Shown here: positions 35,267 to 41,813 of the stretch, in pieces
Layout: each line of letters opens with the position of its first letter
Numbering within the stretch: the first letter of the stretch is position 1
Assembly (NCBI GenBank): GCA_944321895.1
Contig: CALUNA010000006.1
Coordinates: 62,001 to 126,000 of the forward strand
Direction of reading: 5' to 3'
From: an uncultured Bacteroidales bacterium
GTDB lineage: Bacteria > Bacteroidota > Bacteroidia > Bacteroidales > Paludibacteraceae
DNA length: 64,000 nucleotides
The notes under the pieces: model-generated
What the model was told of the DNA's origin: nothing
Databases searched by the model: none
What the model saw: only the letters and a program-made list of their open reading frames with translations
Program-made: the position numbers and the translations under genes

Positions 35267-35302
35267 AAAAGAAACCGCTGACAAAACACAGCGGTTTCTT
35301 TT
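35267..35302 (+). terminator. Terminator after the OmpA-family gene
   Basis: AAAAGAAACCGCTG pairs with CAGCGGTTTCTTTT around an 8-base loop, ending in a T-run. Confidence 0.88.
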
Positions 35303-35332
35303 TGTATATGTTACCGGATTTTTATACTTTTG
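35301..35332 (+). promoter_or_regulatory. Bacteroidetes promoter of the YebC-family gene
   Basis: TTTG (35301-35304), 20 bases, then TACTTTTG (35325-35332). The TTTG is the end of the preceding terminator's T-run. The leader contains a small hairpin (GAAAG-a-CCGG ... CCGGCTTTC, about 35338-35362). Confidence 0.82.
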
Positions 35333-35400
35333 CAGGCCGAAAGACCGGAATGAGCCGGCTTTCTTTTGCACAACCGGATTTTTAATCAAAAACAATTTAT

Positions 35401-36126
35401 ATGGGAAGAGCATTTGAATATAGGAAAGCTACGAAACTGAAACGCTGGGGAAATATGGCCCGCGTGTTCACCAAATTAGGCAAACAGATAACCATTGCAG
35501 CCCGGGAGGGTGGACCGGATCCCGATATGAACCCACGCCTGCGCGTGCTCATGCAGCAGTCCAAAAAAGAAAACATGCCGAAAGAGAATGTTGAACGCGC
35601 CATTAAGAAAGCATTCTCGAAAGATGAGGCGGATTATAAGGAAATCAATTACGAAGGTTACGGCCCTCATGGCGTAGCTATCTTTGTGGAAACGGCCACG
35701 GACAACAATACACGTACGGTGGCCAATATCCGCAGCTATTTTAACCGTTTTGGCGGCTCGCTCGGCACTTCCGGATGCCTGCAGTTCCTGTTTGACCACA
35801 AATGCGTGTTCAACATCGTGCCGAAAGCCGATGTCTCCCTGGAGGATTTGGAACTGGAGCTGATTGATTACGGTGTGGAGGAACTCAACCAGGATGAAGA
35901 AGGCAACATTATCCTGTACGGCGATTTCCAGTCGTACGCTGCCATTCAGAAATATCTGGAAGAAAACGGCTTTGAAATCAACAGTGCCGAATTTGAGCGT
36001 ATTCCGAACGATTACAAGGAACTGAATGAGGAACAGCGCGCATCCGTTCAGAAACTGTTGGACAAGATAGAAGAAGACGAGGATGTGCAGAACGTGTTCC
36101 ACAATATGGCCATGCCGGAAGAATAA
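35401..36126 (+). CDS. YebC/PmpR/TACO1-family regulatory protein
   Basis: A 241-residue protein of the YebC family, conserved from bacteria to mitochondria. The N-terminus has the family block ATKLKRWGNMARVFTKLGKQ split across 9-29. The NPRLRVLMQQSKKENMPKENV region is slightly divergent, and GYGPHGVAIFVE lies near 83. Members act as transcription regulators or assist translation of proline-rich stretches. It has its own promoter and terminator. Confidence 0.92.
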   Translation: MGRAFEYRKATKLKRWGNMARVFTKLGKQITIAAREGGPDPDMNPRLRVLMQQSKKENMPKENVERAIKKAFSKDEADYKEINYEGYGPHGVAIFVETATDNNTRTVANIRSYFNRFGGSLGTSGCLQFLFDHKCVFNIVPKADVSLEDLELELIDYGVEELNQDEEGNIILYGDFQSYAAIQKYLEENGFEINSAEFERIPNDYKELNEEQRASVQKLLDKIEEDEDVQNVFHNMAMPEE

Positions 36127-36156
36127 ACGCAGATAGATTATTTTGCAATATCAAGG

Positions 36157-36189
36157 CCTTTCGTCACTTTGTGGCGGAAGGTTTTTTTT
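36157..36189 (+). terminator. Terminator after the YebC-family gene
   Basis: CCTTTCGTCAC pairs with GTGGCGGAAGG (two G-U pairs) around TTT, then a T8 run. The next promoter's TTTG starts 4 bases later. Confidence 0.85.
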
Positions 36190-36192
36190 ATG

Positions 36193-36224
36193 TTTGTTTA
36201 TTTTGTAAGAAATTTTTATCTTTG
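36193..36224 (+). promoter_or_regulatory. Bacteroidetes promoter of a gene-less structured transcript
   Basis: TTTG (36193-36196), 20 bases, then TATCTTTG (36217-36224), a match to consensus in both boxes. No protein gene starts for the next 520 bases. Confidence 0.78.
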
Positions 36225-36230
36225 CCAATC

Positions 36231-36542
36231 CCTGCCACGCCGAGTTCTGTGTTTGTAAAAACCGGAGGTGTGGGCGGGATGACATATATAGGAAAGGCGT
36301 TTACATGACGCTTTGTTCTTTGCGATTCGAAAACTTCGCAACTTTTTGTAGTCAAAGAATAAAGCAACTGTAGATGCCTACGGGATATGTATATATTTAC
36401 AATTTTCAAGCCTTTCGGGCTTGAAAATTGTGTCAATGCATATCGGCGTGGGCTTCTGCGTTGCTCGTTCGGACTACAGGGCAATGCGAAGGCCTCGAAT
36501 CGCGGGACGAGTGACAGGACAGATTCCCGCGCTTTCTTTTTT
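36231..36542 (+). ncRNA. Candidate structured RNA: leader or small RNA before the LPP20/SUMF1 operon
   Basis: About 310 bases from the predicted start to a hairpin followed by T residues. I found four stable elements by eye. 36311-36322 pairs with 36353-36364 (12 pairs). 36399-36412 pairs perfectly with 36418-36431 (14 pairs, 5-base loop). 36453-36464 pairs with 36481-36491 (one bulge). 36501-36507 pairs with 36525-36531, followed by CTTTCTTTTTT. A further hairpin at 36293-36314 overlaps the first and would exclude it. Short open frames here look accidental. The remaining stretch to 36744 holds a CCATGCATGG palindrome (36605-36614) and no clear promoter, so the RNA may be a terminable leader of the operon at 36745. 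I do not recognise an RNA family. Confidence 0.45.
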
Positions 36543-36744
36543 ATGCAATCAATCGTTATTTTATTTCGCCATTGGGAATCGTGGCAACCGTAAAAAAGAA
36601 ATATCCATGCATGGGTGGATAGGTGATAGTAATGTTCAATGCATTGGCGTCTATTGCAATCCCTTTTGTAATGATTTCTATACATGAAGAAATAGATAAT
36701 ATGGCTGATAGCCAATAAATGTTTAATCTTAAATATGTGAGAAA

Positions 36745-37368
36745 ATGAAAAAGCAAGTTTTTAATGTGTTGTTAGTGTCAGTAGTTGTTACAATGAGTGT
36801 TATGAGTGTTTCATGCGGAAGTACCAAAAAGTTGGCAGCAGTGTCTGTGACTGACCAGAAAGAAATGCCCAAACAGGTAGGAATGCCGGCTGAAGTGGAG
36901 GTTGTTTTTCCTTGTACAGGAATGGACTCTGATGAGGAGTTTTTACGTGTCAATGGAAATGGAAGCAGCAAGGATAGAACAATGGCAAAAGACAGAGCCT
37001 ATCAGAATGCATTGGCCGGCTTGGCAACTAAATTGGCTGGCGTAGCTTCCAGTGACAATACGAAAGTGGCTGTTTCTGTAAATGCTGACGGAGAGGAATT
37101 CCATGATAAAATGGTGTCCGTGTCAAAAGTGGTGGCTAAAGCCAATGTAGCCGGATATAGAACTTCATGTGAAAAATATACGGTAAATCCAACGACGGGT
37201 GCATATACATGTTATGTGACTATTGAATTGGGTAAGCAAAAAGTGGTAAAAGAGTTGTATGAGGCTTTGAATAATCAGAAATTATTGAAAGCCGATTATG
37301 ATTTCGACCGTTATCTGGAAATGTTTGACAAAGATTTGAAAGCATATGAAGAGGCAAATAATCAGTAA
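36745..37368 (+). CDS. LPP20-like lipoprotein
   Basis: A 207-residue lipoprotein: signal peptide and lipobox MSVSC with Cys near 27, then an LPP20-type domain with GNGSSKDRTMAKDRAYQNAL near 72-91 (a helix of a repeat-like fold) and a CYVTIELGK strand near 155. LPP20 domains occur in outer-membrane lipoproteins such as FlgP and in H. pylori Lpp20; the biochemical role is not known. It is the first gene of the cassette. The next gene overlaps its end by 23 bases if the first ATG of that gene is used. Confidence 0.78.
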   Translation: MKKQVFNVLLVSVVVTMSVMSVSCGSTKKLAAVSVTDQKEMPKQVGMPAEVEVVFPCTGMDSDEEFLRVNGNGSSKDRTMAKDRAYQNALAGLATKLAGVASSDNTKVAVSVNADGEEFHDKMVSVSKVVAKANVAGYRTSCEKYTVNPTTGAYTCYVTIELGKQKVVKELYEALNNQKLLKADYDFDRYLEMFDKDLKAYEEANNQ

Positions 37369-38452
37369 TTACAGCATACCATGCATAGTGAAAATGTTTT
37401 TGCTGTGCATGGTATTCGGTATCAGTATGTCTGTTTTTGCGCAAGTGGAAGAACCTTCTTGGCTTGATGCGGACATCAGAAATGCTTATTATCCGCAAGA
37501 CAGTCACTATACAGGATTTGCTGAGGTGGCTGTCACACAGTCCGAAACAAGGGAAAAGGCAATGAACAAGGCTAAACAGCGGGCTATTGCGGAATTGTCG
37601 GACAGGGTACGTGTGACAGTGAATACACAAAAACGTTCTGCTGATATCAGTTATATGGGAACGGATGTGGAAGAACGGATTTATTCCAAGTTTACATCGT
37701 TGGTACAGACAACTTCACAAACCGAAGTGGTAGGTTCTAAGGTGGATTCCTATTATAGTCCGCAGGAAGCAATGGCATATGCTTTTGCTTATGTAAGCAA
37801 AAATGAATTGAAGAATTATTATCAGAATCAGATTTCTTTCTATCTGAACCAGGTGGAAAGTTCTCTTGCCACAGCAGCGGAATTAGCAGACAAGGGCTAT
37901 AAAATGAAAGCCCGTTCTGAATGTCTGGCTGTAGTGGATGCTTTTGCCGCTATTGCTTATGCCCAGGATTTGCTGACTGCTATTGATGGTTCTGTCACTG
38001 ATGCGGTTTTACAGCAATCGCGTAGCGGTCGGTTGCGCAATGAATTGGTACAGAATATTGTAGACTTGGAGAACAGTATTTATGTTTTTCTGGAATGTTC
38101 AGAAATGGTAAACGGACAATCGGTTGTGCATATTGCCGATAGATTGCCTGGAATGCTTACCGAGCAAGGATGCGGTTGCAATTTTACGGATATAAAGGAA
38201 GAAGCTGATTATGTCATTAAAGTGAATGCACGTTTGTCAAGATGCCAGGATGCTCCTGACAATATCGTTTTTTGCTATGCTAACGCTACGGTGAGTGTAT
38301 TGAATACAAGTACACAGAAAACATTGATGCCTAAAATCTCGGAAACCAAAGGAGGATGGACACAACGCAATCGTGCCAATGCCACGGAAGAGGCTTTCAA
38401 TGAATTGGCAGAAAAAATTGTGGAAGCTGTAGTTCCTCTCATTAAAAATTGA
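37346..38452 (+). CDS. Exported LPP20-like domain protein
   Basis: A 368-residue protein with a hydrophobic export signal ending SMSVFAQ and an LPP20-like domain around 40-155 (GFAEVAVTQSETREKAMNKA near 58-77). A helical middle part is followed by a C-terminal beta-alpha region of unknown type. There is no lipobox, so it is probably periplasmic. The ATG at 37346 overlaps the upstream gene. Starts at GTG 37388 or ATG 37394 would give a tighter signal peptide (MFLLCMVFGISMSVFAQ), and I cannot decide between them. The next gene follows its stop immediately. Confidence 0.7.
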   Translation: MKRQIISNYSIPCIVKMFLLCMVFGISMSVFAQVEEPSWLDADIRNAYYPQDSHYTGFAEVAVTQSETREKAMNKAKQRAIAELSDRVRVTVNTQKRSADISYMGTDVEERIYSKFTSLVQTTSQTEVVGSKVDSYYSPQEAMAYAFAYVSKNELKNYYQNQISFYLNQVESSLATAAELADKGYKMKARSECLAVVDAFAAIAYAQDLLTAIDGSVTDAVLQQSRSGRLRNELVQNIVDLENSIYVFLECSEMVNGQSVVHIADRLPGMLTEQGCGCNFTDIKEEADYVIKVNARLSRCQDAPDNIVFCYANATVSVLNTSTQKTLMPKISETKGGWTQRNRANATEEAFNELAEKIVEAVVPLIKN

Positions 38453-38454
38453 TT

Positions 38455-38973
38455 ATGATGAAAAATACATTGTTATTGCTAATCTTGTTGTCTTGTCCTG
38501 TTCTGACAATGGGGCAGAACACACGTACTGCATCTTCCGACAACCCTACCAAGGTGGCGGTTTATGTTGATGATGAGCAGATAGGACTGGCCGATTTTGT
38601 TTCGGCTGCAATGGTTGACGCTTTTGTACATAATAGCGGATATATTGCATTGGAACGTACGGACAGTTTTTTGAAAGCTATCAATAAGGAGCATGAATAT
38701 CAGCGTACGGGAATGACCGATGATGAACAGATTGCACGTTTGGGAAAACAGTTTGGAACCAAATATGTATGTGTGGTGAAGATTGGTACTTTGGTTGACA
38801 AATATTTTATGCAGGCACGGCTACTGGATGTGGAAACTGCCGGTATAATTAATACGACTAAAGCATTGGTCTTCACTTTGGATGATGTGGAAGATATTTC
38901 CACCAAGGTGGTGACGCAACTGTTAGGCGAAAATAGGGATACGCGTACCATTCAGGGAGCTTTTGGATATTAA
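38455..38973 (+). CDS. LpoB/CsgG-like exported protein, single domain
   Basis: About 173 residues: signal peptide (LSCPVLTMGQ), then one domain with TKVAVYVDDE, VSAAMVDAFVHNSGYIALER split across 50-70, LGKQFGTKYVCVVKIG near 97, and a terminal helix. The fold pattern (opening strand, long helix, ALERTDSFLKAINKEHEYQR, KYVCVVKIG strand) fits the LpoB/CsgG N-terminal superfamily. The same domain forms the N-terminal half of the next two genes. ATGs at 38455 and 38458 are both possible. Confidence 0.72.
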   Translation: MMKNTLLLLILLSCPVLTMGQNTRTASSDNPTKVAVYVDDEQIGLADFVSAAMVDAFVHNSGYIALERTDSFLKAINKEHEYQRTGMTDDEQIARLGKQFGTKYVCVVKIGTLVDKYFMQARLLDVETAGIINTTKALVFTLDDVEDISTKVVTQLLGENRDTRTIQGAFGY

Positions 38974-38990
38974 TGTTATTGTAATATAGT

Positions 38991-40235
38991 ATGAAGAAAT
39001 ATTGGATTTTATTGTTTGTAGCATTCATGTTGTTTCCTTTTTCATTTCTCTGCGCCCAGCAGGCCAATGAGAAAGTGGCAATTTATACAACCGACGAGTC
39101 AGGGATGGGTTATGCCGGTTTTGTGGGTGATTTCCTCACCAACGCCATAGTGAAGCAGGGTCGTTATGAAGCGTATGAGCGCACATCGGCATTTTTGGCG
39201 GAACTGAACAAGGAGCAGGCCTTTCAGCGTACCGGCGCGGTAGATGACAGTCAGATTTCCAGCTTGGGCAAGATGTTCGGTGTCCAATTGGTATGTGTGG
39301 CGAAGATAGGCAAATTGGGCAGCGATTTGTACATATCAGCCCGATTGGTGAATGTGGAGACTTCCCGTCTGAATACCTCATCCCGTCCTGTGCGTTTCGG
39401 TGCGGATGATTTGGAAGAGATGGAGAGTGCCTGCCTGGAAGTGGTGAAGTCCCTGTTCATGGATAGGGATTATCAGGCTGGTACGCCTGTTTCCGGTAAT
39501 AGTTCATCTTCTTCACGCCGTCATCCGGGTGAGCCTGAGATGGTGTTTGTCCAGGGTGGTACATTTCTGATGGGCTGTACTGCCGAGCAGGGTGGTGATT
39601 GTGATAGTGATGAATCCCCCAACCATTTAATAACCGTGTCCGATTTCTACATAGGCAAGTATGAAGTGACGCAGGAGCAGTGGGAGGCAGTGATGGGCAC
39701 CAGCATTAGCCAGCAGCGCGACAAGGCAGACCGAAGTTGGTCGCTCTATGGTGTAGGAGCGAATTATCCGATGTATTATGTAAGCTGGCATGAGGTTCAG
39801 GAATTCATCAGCCGTCTGAACGCCCTGACGGGCAAGCAGTACCGTTTGCCAACGGAAGCTGAGTGGGAATACGCCGCCCGAGGCGGCAACCAAAGTCGTG
39901 GTTACAAATACAGTGGCGGCAATTTCATCGAACAGGTGGCGTGGTTTACGGATAACAGCGGCGGAACAACACATCCGGTCGGCACAAAGAGCCCCAATGA
40001 ATTGGGCATCTATGATATGAGTGGCAATGTGTATGAGTGGTGTTATGATTGGTATGGCAGTTATAGCAGTACGCAGCAGACCAACCCGATGGGGCCTTCT
40101 TCGGGCTCGTACCGTGTTTATCGTGGCGGAAGTTGGTACTTTAATGCGTCTTACTGTCGTGTTTCTTTTCGCAATGGCCGCACCCCGGCTAGTCGCTACA
40201 ACGGTCTTGGTTTCCGCTTGGTTTTGTCCCATTAG
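38991..40235 (+). CDS. LpoB/CsgG-like + SUMF1 (C-type-lectin-fold) fusion, first copy, with DGR-type variable C-terminus
   Basis: A 414-residue exported protein. Residues 1-22 are the signal peptide (FSFLCAQQ). About 25-160 is an LpoB/CsgG-like domain (LTNAIVKQGRYEAYERTSAF; LGKMFGVQLVCVAKIGKL). About 161-180 is a Ser-rich linker. About 181-414 is a formylglycine-generating-enzyme/SUMF1 domain (MVFVQGGTFLMG, YEVTQEQWEAVMG, LPTEAEWEYAARGG, YDMSGNVYEWC, RGGSW, GLGFRLVLS). The first of the two active-site cysteines of human FGE falls on Phe (YFNASYC), so sulfatase maturation is unlikely; ligand binding is more plausible. The last 32 codons before GLGFRL are hypervariable relative to the tandem copy. 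No lipobox is seen. Confidence 0.82.
   Translation: MKKYWILLFVAFMLFPFSFLCAQQANEKVAIYTTDESGMGYAGFVGDFLTNAIVKQGRYEAYERTSAFLAELNKEQAFQRTGAVDDSQISSLGKMFGVQLVCVAKIGKLGSDLYISARLVNVETSRLNTSSRPVRFGADDLEEMESACLEVVKSLFMDRDYQAGTPVSGNSSSSSRRHPGEPEMVFVQGGTFLMGCTAEQGGDCDSDESPNHLITVSDFYIGKYEVTQEQWEAVMGTSISQQRDKADRSWSLYGVGANYPMYYVSWHEVQEFISRLNALTGKQYRLPTEAEWEYAARGGNQSRGYKYSGGNFIEQVAWFTDNSGGTTHPVGTKSPNELGIYDMSGNVYEWCYDWYGSYSSTQQTNPMGPSSGSYRVYRGGSWYFNASYCRVSFRNGRTPASRYNGLGFRLVLSH
40113..40232 (+). other. Candidate DGR variable region 1 and conserved 3' segment
   Basis: Codons at 40113-40208 differ from the second copy at 22 of 96 bases: 9 at first, 11 at second and 2 at third codon positions. At 18 of the 22 sites one copy has A. 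From 40206 the two copies converge again (CTT GG. TT. CGC TTG), fitting an initiation-of-mutagenic-homing segment. These are manual counts. Confidence 0.62.
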
Positions 40236-40266
40236 TTTATTTGTAAAATCCATCTTTAGTACGTGA

Positions 40267-40315
40267 GTTTACCTAAGGAAAAACGTAGCGGAGCGTCGTT
40301 TTTTTAAGGGTAAAC
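40267..40315 (+). other. Imperfect hairpin downstream of variable region 1
   Basis: GTTTACC (40267-40273) pairs with GGTAAAC (40309-40315), and AAAAACG (40279-40285) with CGTTTTT (40297-40303), in one register with an internal loop. It could be an intergenic attenuator, or the hairpin/cruciform that DGR targets often carry after the variable region. Confidence 0.55.
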
Positions 40316-40330
40316 GAACAAGAATATTTT

Positions 40331-41581
40331 ATGAGAATAAAGAAAACGTTTTTTATATTGTTAACCAGTGTGCTTCTGTTGTTTCCTTTTCCGTTTCTCC
40401 AAGCACAACAGACTAAGGAGATGGTGGCAGTCTATACCATAGACAATTCGGGCGATAACATAGTAGAGTTTGTAGGTGATTTTTTGACCAATGCCATTGT
40501 GAAACAAGGTGAATATACAGCAGTGGAGCGTACAGCCCAGTTTTTGGCGGAGTTGAACAAAGAACAGGATTTTCAGCGGACCGGTGCCGTTGATGACAGC
40601 CAGATATCCCGTTTGGGTAAAAATATGGGCGTACAGTTGGTTTGTGTGGTCAAGATAAGCCGGAGCGCCGACCAGTTGTTTATGTCAGCACGTCTGGTGG
40701 ATGTAGAGACGGCAGCTTTGGAGTCAACCGCCCGTCCTGTGCGTTTTGATCCGAATGATTGGAATGAGATAGAGACTTCCTGTGAAAAGTTGGTGGGGTC
40801 CATGTTTGGCGGCCGGACATCCCGTCCCATAATGGGCTCTTCATTGCCTTCATCTCCGTCCCGCCGTCATCCGGGTGAGCCGGATATGGTGTTTGTCCAG
40901 GGTGGTACTTTTCTGATGGGCTGTACCGCCGAGCAGGGTGGTGATTGTGATAGTGATGAATCCCCCAACCATTTAGTAACCGTGTCCGATTTCTACATAG
41001 GCAAGTATGAAGTGACGCAGGCGCAGTGGGAGGCTGTGATGGGTACCAGCATCAGCCAGCAGCGCGACAAGGCGGGGGGTAGTTCGTTTTATGGTGTAGG
41101 AGCGAATTATCCGATGTATTATGTAAGCTGGCATGAGGTGCAGGAATTCATCAACCGTTTGAATGCCTTGACGGGCAAGCAGTACCGTTTGCCCACGGAG
41201 GCGGAGTGGGAATACGCCGCCCGAGGCGGCAACCAAAGTCGTGGTTACAAATACAGTGGCGGCAATTTCATTGAACAGGTGGCGTGGTTTAGTGATAACA
41301 GCGGCGGAACAACACATCCAGTCGGTACGAAAAGCCCCAATGAGTTGGGACTTTATGATATGAGCGGCAATGTGTGGGAATGGTGCTATGACTGGTATGG
41401 CAGTTATAGCGGTACGCAGCAGACCAATCCGATGGGGCCTTCTTCGGGCTTGTACCATGTTAATCGTGGCGGAAGTTGGCTCTATGATGCGTCTTTCTGT
41501 CCTGTATCTTTTCGCGGTGAGTACGCCCCGGCTGATCGCGACGGCGATCTTGGCTTTCGCTTGGCCTTGTCCCGTTATTAG
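40331..41581 (+). CDS. LpoB/CsgG-like + SUMF1 fusion, second copy, with DGR-type variable C-terminus
   Basis: A 416-residue exported protein (signal peptide ending FPFLQAQQ) with the same layout as the preceding gene. The N-terminal LpoB-like domain is clearly diverged in sequence. In contrast the SUMF1 domain, from HPGEP to MGPSSG, is almost identical in DNA, with mostly silent changes and one codon indel after KA. The final region (NRGGSWLYDASFCPVSFRG, then PADRDGDLGFRLALS) differs at most ligand-facing positions. It is probably a tandem duplicate kept similar by recent duplication or gene conversion. There is one more codon after the conserved TCC than in the first copy. Confidence 0.82.
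   Translation: MRIKKTFFILLTSVLLLFPFPFLQAQQTKEMVAVYTIDNSGDNIVEFVGDFLTNAIVKQGEYTAVERTAQFLAELNKEQDFQRTGAVDDSQISRLGKNMGVQLVCVVKISRSADQLFMSARLVDVETAALESTARPVRFDPNDWNEIETSCEKLVGSMFGGRTSRPIMGSSLPSSPSRRHPGEPDMVFVQGGTFLMGCTAEQGGDCDSDESPNHLVTVSDFYIGKYEVTQAQWEAVMGTSISQQRDKAGGSSFYGVGANYPMYYVSWHEVQEFINRLNALTGKQYRLPTEAEWEYAARGGNQSRGYKYSGGNFIEQVAWFSDNSGGTTHPVGTKSPNELGLYDMSGNVWEWCYDWYGSYSGTQQTNPMGPSSGLYHVNRGGSWLYDASFCPVSFRGEYAPADRDGDLGFRLALSRY
41456..41575 (+). other. Candidate DGR variable region 2 and conserved 3' segment
   Basis: The counterpart of 40113-40232. In 14 of the 16 differing codons both copies keep the same third base, always C or T, as expected if template AAC/AAT codons were mutated only at their adenines. 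The conserved segment begins at 41549. Confidence 0.62.
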
Positions 41582-41598
41582 TGTAGTATAAAATATGT

Positions 41599-41636
41599 TT
41601 GTCTGTGGAAATCAGGTGTGGATTTCACACGGACAA
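41599..41636 (+). other. Strong hairpin 18 bases after the second fusion gene
   Basis: A 15-pair stem (TTGTCTGTG-GAAATC with GATTTC-a-CACGGACAA, one bulged A, one G-U pair) around a 7-base loop. No T-run follows, so it is unlikely to be a simple terminator. A separate terminator lies 20 bases further on. Confidence 0.7.
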
Positions 41637-41655
41637 CAGGGAATTAGCATAGTTA

Positions 41656-41706
41656 AAGCTGCATCTCGGAAAAAAGAAATAACTCTGGGGTGCAGCTTGT
41701 TTTTTA
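41656..41706 (+). terminator. Terminator at the end of the LPP20/SUMF1 cassette
   Basis: AAGCTGCA pairs with TGCAGCTT, extended inward by TCTC/GGGG wobble pairs, and is followed by GTTTTTT. Confidence 0.75.
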
Positions 41707-41754
41707 TGTCGTTTTTTTTGCGCATAAAATGTCTGGTTTATCCTTGCCCGTTTT

Positions 41755-41786
41755 TTTGCCCGAATGCCCATAAATATGTAATTTTG
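41755..41786 (+). promoter_or_regulatory. Bacteroidetes promoter of the ketopantoate reductase gene
   Basis: TTTG (41755-41758), 20 bases, then TAATTTTG (41779-41786), 27 bases before the ATG. Confidence 0.8.
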
Positions 41787-41813
41787 CAATCGGTAAAAAA
41801 AGTTGTGTAATCA

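Noticed and set aside
36188-36715. A 175-codon minus-strand frame and two shorter plus-strand frames in the gene-less interval
   Set aside because: Their sequence has no hydrophobic start or domain, and strong hairpins interrupt them; the interval is better explained as structured RNA.
36193-36744. The gene-less interval as the DGR template repeat
   Set aside because: I found no stretch resembling the GGCGGAAGTTGG core or the downstream variable codons, and no reverse transcriptase follows.
36745-38973. A bona fide curli (csg) or flagellar operon
   Set aside because: LPP20 and LpoB/CsgG-like domains are shared with those systems, but no curlin, flagellin, export or motor gene is present.
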